Origin: Brevundimonas vesicularis
Lineage (GTDB): Bacteria > Pseudomonadota > Alphaproteobacteria > Caulobacterales > Caulobacteraceae
Assembly (NCBI RefSeq): GCF_014204545.1
Contig: NZ_JACHLJ010000002.1
Span: forward strand, 496,001-560,000
Reading direction: 5' to 3'
DNA: 64,000 bases
Below are positions 33,344 to 45,802 of this stretch, in pieces. Position 1 is the first letter of the stretch, and each line of letters starts with the position of its first letter. The notes beneath the pieces were generated by a model. The model saw nothing but the letters and a program-made list of their open reading frames with translations. It did not search any database and was not told the DNA's origin. Both the position numbers and the translations under genes were made by a program.

Positions 33344-34819
33344 ATGGTTGGGGGCGCAACGGCGATGGCAGGCGGAACGAAGACGTCGGGACTGACGGAT
33401 CCGGACCGCATCTGGAGCGAGGCGTCCGTGCGCCTGCGCGCTGAAATCGGTGATGGCCCGTTCTCCTCCTATATCGCCCCGTCTGCCGTCCGCCTGGACA
33501 ACGCCGGCCATCTGATCCTGGTCACCCCGACCGCCTATGCCCGCGACTGGGTGCGCAAGAACGCCCTGCGTCGCATGAACGAGCTGTGGCTGGGCCTGGA
33601 CGGCCTGTCGCGCCGCCTCGAGGTGCGTTGCCGCGCCGAAGTGGGTTCGGCCCCGCCGGCCTCGGCCGTGATGCCGGGCAATGTGGTGGACGCCGCCCCG
33701 CGCCTGGCCGCCTTCGCCGCCACGCCGCAGATGGCGCCCGCCGCCCCGATCAGCGCCGACGGCGCCCGCGCCGTACGCGCCGCCGGTCTGCAGGATCGCC
33801 TGACGTTCGACAGCTTCGTCGAGGGCCAGGGCAACGCCTTCGCCCTGGCCATCGCCAAACAGGTGGCCAGCTGGGCCGACGGACACTTCAACCCCGTCTT
33901 CTTCTGCGGCCCCTATGGCTACGGCAAGACGCACCTGCTGAACGCCATCGCCTGGGAGGCCCAGCGTCTGCGGCCAGAGGCCAAGGTCGTCTATCTGACC
34001 GCCGAACGTTTTCTGTCCACCTTCGTCAAGGCGATGCAGGACCGCTCGACCGCCGCCTTCAAGGAAAGCCTGCGCTCGGCCGACATGCTGCTGCTGGACG
34101 ACGTCCAGTTCGTGGGCGGCAAGACCTCGACCCAGGAAGAGCTGCTCTCGACCCTGACCGCTCTGATCGAGGACGGCAAACGCATCGTCTTCTCGGCCGA
34201 CCGTGCGCCCATGGCCCTGACCGAGGTCGAGCCGCGCCTGCGCAGCCACCTCGCCGCCGGCCTGACCTGCCCGGTCGAGGCGGGCGACCGCGAGCTGAAG
34301 ATCGCCGTGGCCCAGAACCGTCTGAAGGCCCTGTCGGCCCTGGGCGTCGTCCAGGGCGAGGCCAACCCGGAGGTCCTGGCCCAGCTGGTGGACCGCACCC
34401 CCGGCTCGATGCGCGAGCTTGAGGGCGCCGTGAACACTTTGGCCGCCGCTGCGGGCGCGCGCCTGTCGTCGGTGTCGGTCGACGAAGCCTCGACCCTTTT
34501 GGGCATGGCCATGCGCGGCGGTCCTGAGCGTCGCATCACCGTGGACGAGATTCAGAAGACGGTCGCCGACCACTTCAACATGAAACAGGCCGACCTGCTG
34601 AGCGAGCGCCGCACCCGTTCGGTCGCCCGCCCGCGCCAGATCGCCATGTATCTGTGCAAGCAGCACACGACCCGCTCCTACCCCGACATCGGGCGTCGGT
34701 TCGGCGGACGCGACCACACCACGGTCCTGCACGGCGTGCGCAAGATTGAGGAGCTGATGCCGCAGGACGATCAGATCGCCCGCGACGTCGAGGCCCTGAC
34801 ACGCAAGCTGCGGGGCTGA
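33344..34819 (+). CDS. dnaA: Chromosomal replication initiator DnaA
   Basis: AAA+ initiator of 491 residues. Domain I is near the N-terminus (IWSEASVRLRAEIGD), then a short Ala/Pro-rich linker. Domain III has LTFDSFVEGQGNAFALAIAK, Walker A GPYGYGKTHLLNA and Walker B LLLDDVQFVGG. Domain IV has the DnaA signature RSYPDIGRRFGGRDHTTVLH. The start at 33344 has an AAGGTGG site; ATG at 33365 is a shorter alternative. dnaN, recF and gyrB follow on the same strand. Transcription is probably methylation-sensitive through the GANTC cluster upstream. Confidence 0.98.
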   Translation: MVGGATAMAGGTKTSGLTDPDRIWSEASVRLRAEIGDGPFSSYIAPSAVRLDNAGHLILVTPTAYARDWVRKNALRRMNELWLGLDGLSRRLEVRCRAEVGSAPPASAVMPGNVVDAAPRLAAFAATPQMAPAAPISADGARAVRAAGLQDRLTFDSFVEGQGNAFALAIAKQVASWADGHFNPVFFCGPYGYGKTHLLNAIAWEAQRLRPEAKVVYLTAERFLSTFVKAMQDRSTAAFKESLRSADMLLLDDVQFVGGKTSTQEELLSTLTALIEDGKRIVFSADRAPMALTEVEPRLRSHLAAGLTCPVEAGDRELKIAVAQNRLKALSALGVVQGEANPEVLAQLVDRTPGSMRELEGAVNTLAAAAGARLSSVSVDEASTLLGMAMRGGPERRITVDEIQKTVADHFNMKQADLLSERRTRSVARPRQIAMYLCKQHTTRSYPDIGRRFGGRDHTTVLHGVRKIEELMPQDDQIARDVEALTRKLRG

Positions 34820-34928
34820 AGCTGTGGAGCAGCGGGTCTGACCCGTTGCTCCCGCCGCGCAATCCGCTAGTGTCCCAGGTCACTTAACCGCAGCCGCCTT
34901 GCGAGTCGGCCGCGCCGGGCGAGACGAC

Positions 34929-36047
34929 ATGCAGCTGACCATCGAACGATCCGCGCTCCTGAAGGCCCTGGGCCACGTGCAGAGTGTCGTCGAACGTCGA
35001 AACACCATTCCGATCCTGTCCAACGTCCTGCTGAGCGCGGGCCGCGACCGGCTGGCCTTCGCCGCCACCGATCTGGATATGGAGATGGTGGACGAGGCCG
35101 AGGCTCAGGTTCAGGTCGAGGGTCAGATCACGGCCCCCGCCCACACCCTGTACGAAATCGTGCGCAAGCTGCCGGAAGGCGCCGAGGTCTCGCTGCTCTA
35201 TTCGGGCGACGATCCACGCCTGGTCGTCTCGGCCGGCCGGTCGCGCTTCAACCTGCCGGTCCTGCCGGCGGGCGACTTCCCCGTCATGTCCACCGACAGC
35301 GCCGGCGCCTCCTATGTCTTGCCCAAGGAAGACCTGGCCCGCCTGATCGACAAGACCCGGTTCGCGGTCTCGACCGAGGAAACGCGCTACTATCTGAACG
35401 GCCTTTATCTGCACACGGTCGCCGAGGCCGGCATTCCGCTGTTGCGCGCCGTCGCCACCGACGGCCACCGACTGGCCCTGGCTGAGACCCCAGCTCCTGA
35501 AGGCGCGGCCGGCGGCCCCGGCGTCATCGTGCCGCGCAAGACCGTGGATCAGGTCCGTCGCCTGCTGGACGACGCCGGCGGCCCGGTCGAGGTCACCGTC
35601 TCGGCCCAGAAGATCCGCTTCCAGATGGGCGAGGCGTCCCTGACGTCCAAGGTCATCGACGGCGCCTTCCCCGACTATCTGCGCGTCATCCCGCGCGGCA
35701 ACGACAAACAGGCTGACATCGACAACGCCCTGTTCGCCAAGGCCGTCGACCGCGTCGCCACCATCTCGGCCGAGAAGAGCCGTTCGGTGAAGCTGGCCTT
35801 CGATAACGACCGGGTGAAGCTGACCGTGCGCAACATGGAAGCCGGCCAGGCCGAGGAAGAGGTCGAGATCGGCTATTCCGATGAACCGTTCGAAATCGGC
35901 TTCAACGCCCGCTATCTGCTGGACGTCGCCGGCCAGATCACCGGCGAAAACGCCGCCTTCCGCTTCGCCGACCCGGCCTCGCCGACCCTGGTGCTCGATC
36001 CGGGCGATCCGGGCGTTCAGTATGTGCTGATGCCCCTGCGGGTGTAA
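34929..36047 (+). CDS. dnaN: DNA polymerase III beta sliding clamp
   Basis: Ring-shaped clamp subunit of 372 residues with three repeated clamp folds. It begins MQLTIERSALLKALGHVQSVVERRNTIPILSNV cut by the family start, has RYYLNGLYLH and ATDGHRLA in the middle domain, and ends VQYVLMPLRV, the standard clamp C-terminus. The gap to dnaA is 109 bases. recF follows after 29 bases. Confidence 0.98.
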   Translation: MQLTIERSALLKALGHVQSVVERRNTIPILSNVLLSAGRDRLAFAATDLDMEMVDEAEAQVQVEGQITAPAHTLYEIVRKLPEGAEVSLLYSGDDPRLVVSAGRSRFNLPVLPAGDFPVMSTDSAGASYVLPKEDLARLIDKTRFAVSTEETRYYLNGLYLHTVAEAGIPLLRAVATDGHRLALAETPAPEGAAGGPGVIVPRKTVDQVRRLLDDAGGPVEVTVSAQKIRFQMGEASLTSKVIDGAFPDYLRVIPRGNDKQADIDNALFAKAVDRVATISAEKSRSVKLAFDNDRVKLTVRNMEAGQAEEEVEIGYSDEPFEIGFNARYLLDVAGQITGENAAFRFADPASPTLVLDPGDPGVQYVLMPLRV

Positions 36048-36076
36048 TCCTGCCTCACCCGCGTTAGAGAGCGAGC

Positions 36077-37198
36077 GTGATCCGCTCCCTCACCCTCACC
36101 GACTTCCGCTCCTATGCAGGGGCGCGGCTGGAGATGACCTCCGGGCCTGTCGTGCTGCATGGGCCGAACGGGGCGGGAAAGACCAATCTCTTGGAGGCGA
36201 TCAGCCTGTTGACCCCCGGCAAGGGGCTGCGGGGCGCCACCGCCGCCGAGATGGGGCGGCGCGAGCCGGGCGAGGCGACCGGACGCGCCTGGGCCGTCAT
36301 GGTCGAACTGGACGACGAGACGCGGCTGGGCACCGGCGTTCAGGCGGCGGGCGCCGCGCGGCGCATCGTGCGGATCGATGGCGAGACGGCGCAGCCGGGG
36401 CGGCTGCTCGACTACCTGCGTCCCGTCTGGGCCACGCCGGAACAGGACCGCCTGTTTTCGGACGCGCGCGCCGAGCGGCTGAAGTTCTTCGACCGGCTGG
36501 TCTTCGCCGCCGACCCCGACCACGCCGCCAGCGTCTCCGCCTATGAGAAAGCCCTGCGCGAGCGGCTGCGCCTGCTGAACGACGCTCAGGACGGTCGCGA
36601 GGCCGACCCGGTCTGGCTGGACGCCCTGGAGGTTCGGCTGGGCGAGGCCGGAGCCCGCGCCGCCCTCGCCCGCGTCGCCGCCCTGCACGCGCTTCAGGCC
36701 GCCATCGACGCCCGCAGCGACCGCCCCTTCCCCCAGGCCGACCTGGGTCTGGACGGCGCCGCCGAACAGATGGTCGAAGCGGGCGCCGAGGAGGACGAGA
36801 TCGCCGCCGCCATCCGCGACGGCCTGGCCAAGGCCCGCGCCCGCGACGGCGCCGCCGGACGTTCCCTGTTCGGGCCGCATCGCACCGACCTGACCGCGCT
36901 TCACCGCGAGAAACAGCGCCCCGCCGCCGAGGGCTCTTCAGGCGAGCAGAAGGCCCTGGTCCTGAACCTGATTTTGGCGCAGATCGCGCGGCTTTCCGAT
37001 CACGCTGCGCGCCCGATCCTGCTGCTTGACGAAGCCCCCGCCCACCTCGACGAGGCGCGCCGCACCGCCCTGTTCGACGAGATCACGGCGCTGGATCTGC
37101 AGGCCTTCATGACCGGGACCGAACGCGACCTGTTCGCCGGTCTGGAAGGCCGCGCCCAGTTCGTCCGCGTGGCCGGCGGCGCGCTGGAAACCGACTAG
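36077..37198 (+). CDS. recF: DNA replication and repair protein RecF
   Basis: SMC-like ATPase of 373 residues that helps load RecA at gaps. Walker A is [14 protein letters not shown] near residue 32, the ABC signature is [16 protein letters not shown] and Walker B is [12 protein letters not shown]. The central part is shortened and helical, as usual. The start GTG at 36077 gives [13 protein letters not shown], the family N-terminus. It lies in the dnaN-recF-gyrB block. Confidence 0.97.
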   Translation: MIRSLTLTDFRSYAGARLEMTSGPVVLHGPNGAGKTNLLEAISLLTPGKGLRGATAAEMGRREPGEATGRAWAVMVELDDETRLGTGVQAAGAARRIVRIDGETAQPGRLLDYLRPVWATPEQDRLFSDARAERLKFFDRLVFAADPDHAASVSAYEKALRERLRLLNDAQDGREADPVWLDALEVRLGEAGARAALARVAALHALQAAIDARSDRPFPQADLGLDGAAEQMVEAGAEEDEIAAAIRDGLAKARARDGAAGRSLFGPHRTDLTALHREKQRPAAEGSSGEQKALVLNLILAQIARLSDHAARPILLLDEAPAHLDEARRTALFDEITALDLQAFMTGTERDLFAGLEGRAQFVRVAGGALETD

Positions 37199-39769
<2,571 letters not shown>

Positions 39770-39778
39770 TGGCGAAAG

Positions 39779-39802
39779 GGGCGCGGCCTACTGGCCGCGC
39801 CC
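39779..39802. terminator. Hairpin at the convergent ends of gyrB and the next gene
   Basis: GGGCGCGGCC and GGCCGCGCCC form a perfect 10-bp stem with a four-base loop. It covers the last codons of the minus-strand gene. On the minus strand CTTTCG follows, on the plus strand no T run, so activity is uncertain. Confidence 0.45.
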
Positions 39803-40228
39803 ACCCGCGATGAAGGCCTGGATGGTGGGAAACGCCGCAGTCTGGGGCCGCATGTCCTCGCAGGCGAAGGATTTGATGGCACCATAGATGCCGCCGGCCG
39901 GCGTCGCTTCCCACGGCGTGTCCTCGGAATAGCGATCGGTTTCCGCCCCGTCCGCGCCATAGGTCACCGTCGCGCCCGAACGCGACTGGCCGTCCGAACA
40001 CCGCACCATGACCTCCTCGGTTTCATGGCTGAGATTGGTCGCCTCGCCACGCGCAGGCACCCGCGCCATCCGCGTCGTCGCCACGCCGTCCACCGGCGTC
40101 AGCGCATCGACATCCACCAGATAGACGGTGGCGTCGCTGCGTGAAAACGCAGCCCAGCTTTCGGCTGCTGATGGCGATGCGATCGCCGCCATCGCCAGGA
40201 TCGCCGCCACGCCGATTGTTCTGATCAT
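39788..40228 (-). CDS. Secreted hypothetical protein (surface-adhesin-E-like)
   Basis: Exported protein of 146 residues. A signal peptide ends near SPSAAES (residue 23). The mature part begins WAAFSRSDATVYLVDVDAL, has TTRMARVPARGEATN and two Cys, and ends AFIAGGRGQ. The opening resembles small proteins of the surface-adhesin E type, which are of unclear function and common in alphaproteobacterial periplasms. It stands alone on the minus strand. Confidence 0.7.
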   Translation of the reverse strand: MIRTIGVAAILAMAAIASPSAAESWAAFSRSDATVYLVDVDALTPVDGVATTRMARVPARGEATNLSHETEEVMVRCSDGQSRSGATVTYGADGAETDRYSEDTPWEATPAGGIYGAIKSFACEDMRPQTAAFPTIQAFIAGGRGQ

Positions 40229-40315
40229 CCTCTTCCCTCCCCAGGCAAGGCGACCATTTCATACCCGCGCGCGCGAGAATTCAATCTCTCCCGACGGCCC
40301 CGAACGCGTTTTCGA

Positions 40316-40702
40316 TCAGGGCCGATCGCGAGACGGCAGGGCCTCGATCTCTGCGGTCGTCAGCTTCTTTATGATCCGCACGCGGCACGGTTGAGGGCCC
40401 GTCGCTGGGGTGAGCAAGGCGGCCTGATCGCCGGGACACAGGCGGCTGGATCCGGCCACCGGTTCCAGCGCGATCGACAGAGCGCGGGTCATGTCGCGAC
40501 AGAAGGGGGTTTCGATCTGGAACATCCCGGCGTCGGCCGTGCGGACATACAGGGTCTGGTCGTTCGGCGCCGTGAAGTTGCGCACCAGATTGGGCCGGAA
40601 GCACTGGCCGGCGTCGGCGCGGCTGGCCGTCGCCACGCCCGGCGATGGCGCACAGGCTGACAAGGCGAGGAGGGCCGCCGACGACAGGATAAGACGATGC
40701 AC
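40316..40702 (-). CDS. Putative lipoprotein, unknown
   Basis: Small lipoprotein of 128 residues. The signal peptide ends at the lipobox LSAC (near residue 15). The mature part has several Cys in CFRPN, FCRDM, LCPGD and PCRVR and begins with a Ser/Ala-rich linker. The start is a GTG seven bases after AGGAG; no good in-frame ATG is available inside the gap to mnmC. It follows mnmC by 25 bases on the same strand. I do not recognise the family. Confidence 0.7.
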   Translation of the reverse strand: MHRLILSSAALLALSACAPSPGVATASRADAGQCFRPNLVRNFTAPNDQTLYVRTADAGMFQIETPFCRDMTRALSIALEPVAGSSRLCPGDQAALLTPATGPQPCRVRIIKKLTTAEIEALPSRDRP

Positions 40703-40727
40703 ATTCAACTCCTGAACAAGCCCCGCT

Positions 40728-42560
40728 TCATCCTGCGCGCGTAGGCGGCGACGATGCAAGGGCGTCCGTCAGAACCGCAGACCGACGGGGCGACACGCGC
40801 GCCGCCAGATCGCGCAGCAGCGGCGAGGGCTGACCAAGGATGAGGGCGGCGATATGCTCGCCCAGCAAGGGCGCGACGCAAAAGCCGCGCGACCCCAGAC
40901 CGCCGAGCACATAGAGGCCGTCATCGAGAGGGCCCGCCACAGGCAGGCGATCCGGCGTGGTGGCGCGGATCGCGGCGCGGCTCTGGATTGGCCCAGCCGC
41001 CGCGATGCGCTTGGCCAACTCTGGCAGGCGCGCTTCCAGGTTCGCCAGATTTCGCGCGCTGTCGTCCCCGCGCGGCGCCGTGTCGGTGTCGCCCCGATCA
41101 TGGGTCGCGCCGAACAGTACCCCTTGGCCCGTCGGAGCCGCATAGCCGCCCCAGGCCATGGGGTGGACGGTCACGTCCCCGTCGATCCAGTCTGCCTGGC
41201 CCCGAACGGGCGACAGGCGCGGCGTCTGGTCGAACCCGTTCAGCAGGGCGGCCAATCCCCAGCCGGCGGCGAGAACCACCGCATCGGCCTCGCCCGTCAC
41301 GACGTCGTCGTCGCCGATCAGCCGCCAGCAGCCGTCGGCGCGCTCCAGCCGTGTCACGGGCTCAGAGTGCATCTCCGCGTCGGCCAGCCAGTTCGAGAGC
41401 ACCGCCGCAGGGCGCACCGCGAATGCCCCCTTCATCAGCAGACCGCCCTGCCCCGTCGCTTCGCCGGCGACGGCTGACGCCTCCCCGTCGTCCAGCACCG
41501 ACATTTCATCGTCATTCCAGATCGGCTGACGAGCGATCTTTTCAAACCGGGCGGCATCGCGCGGCGCCTGGGGCAGTTGCAACACGCCATGGCCCGTCAC
41601 GGCGTCCGGGATCGCGGCGTAGAGATGCCGCGCCCGCTCCAGCGCCTGGGCGTGCAGGGCGGCGATGCCGTGGTCGCCAGCATCAAGACGCGGCGTAACC
41701 AGGGCCGCCGGAAAGCCCGAGCCGCCCGCGCCGGGGCGCTCGCCCTCGAACACCATCGCCCGGACGCCCTGCGCCTTCAGGGCCCGCACCACCGATGCGC
41801 CGGCGATGCCCGCGCCGATTACCACGACGCGGGGCGGCGGCGATGGTTCGAAAACCGAGGGGAGATGGGCCTCAAGACGCTCGCGCTTGCGGCCATGACC
41901 GGGGCGCTTCTCGACGACGAACCCCTGCTCGGCTAGGCCCCGGCGGACGGCCCCCGCGACGGTGAAGGTGGCCAGGCGCGCGCCCGGCGCCGAGCGCTTG
42001 GCGATCAAGGCCATCACTTCGGGCGACCACATGCCCGGGTTCAGCGCAGGCGAGAAACCGTCCAGAAACCAGGCGTCCGCCGATCCCGACCACTGCTCCA
42101 GCGCCCAGGCCGCATCGCCCACCGCCAGGTCCAGCACGGCGTTGAAATCCGGCAGGTCCACCCGGTGAAAGCCCGGCGTCGCGGCCGGCCAGTTTGCGAT
42201 CAAGGCCTCGGTCGCCTCCGTCAGTTCGGGCCAGGCGCCCAGCGCCCGCGCCGCTTCCGCCGCCGTCAACGGAAACCCCTCGATAGAGAAGATGTTGAGC
42301 CGCCCGCCCTCGGGCCGGGTCCGTCGCCATAGATCCAGCAGGGCGGCGATGTTCAACCCCGTGCCGAACCCCAGCTCGGCCACCGTAAAATGGTCCCGAC
42401 CGGTCCAGCCGTCCGGCAGGCCGCAACCGTCCAGAAACACCGCCTGCGTTTCGGCCAGGCCGTCGTCTCGCGAAAAATAGACGTCGCCGAACCGGCCGGA
42501 GCGCGGCTCGCCCTCTTCGGTCCAGGTCAGCAGGGGCGAGGCGTCGTCATCAGGCGTCAT
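40728..42560 (-). CDS. mnmC: Bifunctional tRNA mnm5s2U biosynthesis protein MnmC
   Basis: Completes the wobble-uridine modification mnm5(s2)U; 610 residues. The N-terminal methyltransferase domain (1-240) has FTVAELGFGTGLNIAAL and the WFLDGFSPALNPGMW motif. The C-terminal FAD-dependent oxidoreductase domain begins VVVIGAGIAGASVVRALKAQG and continues to LYVLGGLGSRGFCVAPLLGE. Both halves are intact, so removal of the carboxymethyl group and methylation are expected in one protein. Confidence 0.95.
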   Translation of the reverse strand: MTPDDDASPLLTWTEEGEPRSGRFGDVYFSRDDGLAETQAVFLDGCGLPDGWTGRDHFTVAELGFGTGLNIAALLDLWRRTRPEGGRLNIFSIEGFPLTAAEAARALGAWPELTEATEALIANWPAATPGFHRVDLPDFNAVLDLAVGDAAWALEQWSGSADAWFLDGFSPALNPGMWSPEVMALIAKRSAPGARLATFTVAGAVRRGLAEQGFVVEKRPGHGRKRERLEAHLPSVFEPSPPPRVVVIGAGIAGASVVRALKAQGVRAMVFEGERPGAGGSGFPAALVTPRLDAGDHGIAALHAQALERARHLYAAIPDAVTGHGVLQLPQAPRDAARFEKIARQPIWNDDEMSVLDDGEASAVAGEATGQGGLLMKGAFAVRPAAVLSNWLADAEMHSEPVTRLERADGCWRLIGDDDVVTGEADAVVLAAGWGLAALLNGFDQTPRLSPVRGQADWIDGDVTVHPMAWGGYAAPTGQGVLFGATHDRGDTDTAPRGDDSARNLANLEARLPELAKRIAAAGPIQSRAAIRATTPDRLPVAGPLDDGLYVLGGLGSRGFCVAPLLGEHIAALILGQPSPLLRDLAARVSPRRSAVLTDALASSPPTRAG

Positions 42561-42591
42561 CGCGCGGCTCTAGCACCTTCGTCGCCGACAT

Positions 42592-42620
42592 GAAAAAGGC
42601 CGCCCCGGTCGGAGCGGCCT
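42592..42620 (-). terminator. Intrinsic terminator of the small lipoprotein gene
   Basis: On the minus strand AGGCCGC and GCGGCCT form a 7-bp stem with a 10-base loop, followed by TTTTT. It separates this gene from mnmC downstream. Confidence 0.8.
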
Positions 42621-42645
42621 CTTCGGTCTTTGGTTGCGACGCGGC

Positions 42646-42951
42646 CTAGTGGGCGGCCGACGGACCATGCGCAGGTTCGGCCGGCGCGACAGGCGCCGGC
42701 GCGGCGGCGGAGGCATCGGCGCCCTGCATCGTCGTGGCGGCCTGGGCGGCGGTGTCTTCCTGAATGGCCTGATTGGCCGCCGCTTCGGCGTCCTTGGCCG
42801 CCTGATCGACGGTCAGGGCGGCTTCTTCGGCGCTGCCGGCGGCCTCGACCGCATCGGTGGCCGGCGCCTCGGCCTTTTCTTCCGGGGCCTTGCTGCAGGC
42901 GGCCAGGACCAGGAGCGCGGCGGATGCGGCGACGAGGGCTTTGATACGCAT
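42646..42951 (-). CDS. Small Ala-rich lipoprotein
   Basis: Lipoprotein of 101 residues. The signal peptide MRIKALVAASAALLVLAAC ends in the lipobox LAAC. The mature part is rich in Ala, Glu and Pro and predicted to be helical with no fold I can name. The AGA-rich context before ATG is a weak ribosome site. It has its own terminator. Confidence 0.75.
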   Translation of the reverse strand: MRIKALVAASAALLVLAACSKAPEEKAEAPATDAVEAAGSAEEAALTVDQAAKDAEAAANQAIQEDTAAQAATTMQGADASAAAPAPVAPAEPAHGPSAAH

Positions 42952-43049
42952 GAAGATGTCTCCGAAGCTAGCGAGACCGGAACGTCTCTTGGCGCAAACG
43001 ATAGGGCCGCCGCGCGACGCAGGGCAAGTTAAGATCACGAAAGTCGGGA

Positions 43050-43928
43050 TCAGTCGGCGGTGATGCTGTTCAGCGCCTCTTCCATCTCGCCGAACGAAGG
43101 CTGCGCTGATGACGGGATGTCGCCCCGGCCGATCTCGACCGAAATCTGGGCGGCGTTGCCGTGCAGGTGGGCGACCAGCACCGACTGGATGATCTTATAG
43201 TAGGCGGCTTCCTCGTTGATGATGGCCGTCAGGCGCGCCGCAAACGGACCGACCAGACCATAGGCCAGGAACACGCCCATGAAGGTGCCGACCAGGGCGC
43301 CGCCGATCATGCCGCCCAGCACCTCGGGCGGCTCGGTGATCGAACCCATGGTCTTGATGACCCCCAACACGGCCGCGACGATGCCCAGCGCAGGCAGGCC
43401 GTCGGCGAGGTTCTGAAGCGCGTGGGCGTTTTCCAGATGCTCGTGATGGTGCTTTTCGAGCTGCTTTTCCATCGCATCCTCGACCTGGTGCGGATCCTCC
43501 AGGTTCATCGTCATCATCCGCAGGGTGTCGCAGATGAAGTCGACGGCGAAATGGTCCTTCAGCACCTTGGGGTACTTCTGGAAGATGGTCGATTCCTTGG
43601 GCTTTTCGATATGGCTTTCCAGCGCCACCACGCCCTTGGATTTCATCGTCTTGGTCAGCTGGAACAGCAGCGACAGCAGGTCCTTGTAGTCCTGCTTCTT
43701 CCACTTAGGCCCGGCGAAGGTCTTGCCCAGCCCCGCCATGGAACCCTTGATCACCGGCAGCGAGTTGGAGATCAGGAACGCGGCTATGCCCGCCCCGCCG
43801 ATGGCCATCAGCTCGTGCGGCGCGGCGTGCAGGATCACTTCGAACTTGCCGCCCGAAATGGCGTAGCTGCCGAAGACGAGGCCGAACAGCAGCACGATGC
43901 CGATGATCTGGAACATGGAGGCGAACAA
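43050..43928 (-). CDS. motA: Flagellar motor stator protein MotA
   Basis: Proton-channel stator subunit of 292 residues with four membrane helices. It begins MFQIIGIVLLFGLVFGSYAISGG, has the long cytoplasmic loop (about 70-165) with charged residues that touch FliG, and ends with the pair LADGLPALGIVAAVLGVIKTM and ALVGTFMGVFLAYGLVGP, the MotA/TolQ signature. The loop has an HHHEHLENAH stretch. No motB gene is next to it; in Caulobacter motA and motB are also unlinked. Its start could be the first or second Met (MFASMFQ). Confidence 0.95.
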   Translation of the reverse strand: MFASMFQIIGIVLLFGLVFGSYAISGGKFEVILHAAPHELMAIGGAGIAAFLISNSLPVIKGSMAGLGKTFAGPKWKKQDYKDLLSLLFQLTKTMKSKGVVALESHIEKPKESTIFQKYPKVLKDHFAVDFICDTLRMMTMNLEDPHQVEDAMEKQLEKHHHEHLENAHALQNLADGLPALGIVAAVLGVIKTMGSITEPPEVLGGMIGGALVGTFMGVFLAYGLVGPFAARLTAIINEEAAYYKIIQSVLVAHLHGNAAQISVEIGRGDIPSSAQPSFGEMEEALNSITAD

Positions 43929-43971
43929 TCCTGACGCGAGAGGTCGGGACTATCGCCATTAATCATTAAGA

Positions 43972-43990
43972 CGGCGTTTCGCGAACGCCG
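43972..43990 (-). terminator. Hairpin between the acyl-CoA synthetase gene and motA
   Basis: CGGCGTT and AACGCCG pair perfectly with a five-base loop, just after the acyl-CoA synthetase stop on the minus strand. TCTTAAT follows, so it is at best a weak terminator. Confidence 0.35.
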
Positions 43991-44002
43991 CCTTCCCAGT
44001 CG

Positions 44003-45802
44003 TTACAGACGGCTTTCGCCCTTCAGGATGGCGTTGCGTCCCGCCGCCGTCAGCTTCTGATAGCCCGCAGCCCCGCCCCGCACATAGAGGGCGGAGCCGG
44101 TCTTGGACGGATCGAACCCGTCCACTACCAGATCGGCCTTGCGGTATTTGAAGGTGCCGGTCGTCTCCGCCGATTTGATCAGCCGCACAAACACCGGTTG
44201 GGCATAGGCGGGCAGCTTGGCCTCGACATGGTCGGAGAAGGCCTGGGCGTCGAACTTGCCCTCCACCACCAGGGCCGCCATTCCGGCCTTGCCGTCCTGG
44301 GCCGGCACAGGCACGCCATAGACGATGGCTTCGGTCACGCCCGGCGCGTCCATCAGCACCTGTTCGACCTCAGAGGTCGAGACGTTCTCGCCCTTCCAGC
44401 GGAAGGTGTCGCCCATCCGATCGACGAAGTAGAAATAGCCTTCCTTGTCCTGCTTCATCAGGTCGCCGGTGCGGAACCAGCGGTCGCCCTTCTTGAACAC
44501 GTCGGTCAGGATCTTCTTCTGCGAGGCGGCCTTGTCGGCATAGCCCGAGAAGTCGTGGCGGATGTCGTTGCCGATCAGGCCGATGGCCTCGCCGACCTCG
44601 CCGACGCGCGCCAGGCGACACAGACCGTCCGAGCCGCGGATGGGCTGTTCGGTCTCCACGTCGAATTCGACCAGGCGAATATTGATCTGCGACTTCAGGA
44701 AGCTCGGCACCCGACCGATCGCGCCCTGTTTGCCGTCGAAGTTGAACAGCGAGACATTGCCTTCGGTCGAGCCATAGAACTCCAGGATGTCAGGAATCTT
44801 GAACCGACTCTGGAAGTCGGGCCACACATCGGCGCGCAGGCCGTTGCCGAACGCCAGACGCAGCTTGTGCTTGGTTTCGTCCTCGTGCTGCGGGCAGTTG
44901 ACCAGATAGCGGCACAGTTCGCCGATATAGACGAACATGGTCGCGCCCGACGAGCGCACGTCGGGCCAGAAGGTGCTGGCCGAGAACTTCTTGCGGATCA
45001 CCAGCCGCGCGCCGTTCAGCAGCGCTGCGCCCACCCCGACCAGACCGCCGGTCGAGTGATACAGCGGCAGGACGTTGAAGATCCGGTCCTCGGGCGTCGA
45101 ACGCGTGGCGCCAGCGAAGGCGCGCATATAGGTGCGGGCGCGCGAATGCGGGATGCGCGCCGCCTTGGGCAGACCGGTAGTGCCGGAGGTGTAGATATAA
45201 AGGGCGGTGTCGCGGTTGGTCAGGCCTTCGCGCGCCGACTTGGACGGCCGCACCGAGGATCCGCCGCGCACGGGCTTGTCCAGGCCGCGACGGTCGCTGG
45301 TCTCCAGATCGTCGGTCAGGCCCAGAACCCAGAGCGCCAGGTTGTGATCGACCAGAGGCCGCGCCTCCTCGATCTGACGCCAGCAATCCTCGTCCGCGAC
45401 GACGTTGAAGGCCTTGGAGATGGCCAGGCAGTGGGCCAGCCCTTGTCCGTTCAGATTGGTGTTGATCAGGGCCGTGGCGATGCCGACCTTGGAGAAGCCG
45501 ATCCAAGCCGCCAGATACTCAATCCGGTTGGTCATCATCAGGGCGATGGTGTCGCTGCGGCGCAGTCCCCGGTTCTTGGCCCAGTGGGCGAAGCGGTTGG
45601 CCATGGCGTCCAGGTCGCGATAGGTCAGGGTGCGCTGACCGTCGTCGATGGCGATGTTGTCGGCGAACTTGTCGACGGCTTCTTCGAAGTCGTCGCAAAG
45701 CAGGACGTCGCTGTCCAACTCGATGGGCTTGATGCGTTTCAACAGACGGAACAGGCCGCGCGCGAACCGGACATCCCTACGGATATTGGCTACAAAACCC
45801 AT
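44003..45802 (-). CDS. Long/very-long-chain acyl-CoA synthetase (FATP-type)
   Basis: Activates fatty acids to acyl-CoA; 599 residues. The AMP-binding motif is YIYTSGTTGLPKAARIPHSR. Later motifs are FYGSTEGNVSLFNFDG and FYFVDRMGDTFRWKGENVSTSEVE, which belongs to the FATP/very-long-chain branch rather than E. coli FadD. The C-terminal lid domain is complete. There is no clear membrane anchor. The gene stands alone, so uptake, degradation or membrane repair are all possible roles. Confidence 0.9.
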   Translation of the reverse strand: MGFVANIRRDVRFARGLFRLLKRIKPIELDSDVLLCDDFEEAVDKFADNIAIDDGQRTLTYRDLDAMANRFAHWAKNRGLRRSDTIALMMTNRIEYLAAWIGFSKVGIATALINTNLNGQGLAHCLAISKAFNVVADEDCWRQIEEARPLVDHNLALWVLGLTDDLETSDRRGLDKPVRGGSSVRPSKSAREGLTNRDTALYIYTSGTTGLPKAARIPHSRARTYMRAFAGATRSTPEDRIFNVLPLYHSTGGLVGVGAALLNGARLVIRKKFSASTFWPDVRSSGATMFVYIGELCRYLVNCPQHEDETKHKLRLAFGNGLRADVWPDFQSRFKIPDILEFYGSTEGNVSLFNFDGKQGAIGRVPSFLKSQINIRLVEFDVETEQPIRGSDGLCRLARVGEVGEAIGLIGNDIRHDFSGYADKAASQKKILTDVFKKGDRWFRTGDLMKQDKEGYFYFVDRMGDTFRWKGENVSTSEVEQVLMDAPGVTEAIVYGVPVPAQDGKAGMAALVVEGKFDAQAFSDHVEAKLPAYAQPVFVRLIKSAETTGTFKYRKADLVVDGFDPSKTGSALYVRGGAAGYQKLTAAGRNAILKGESRL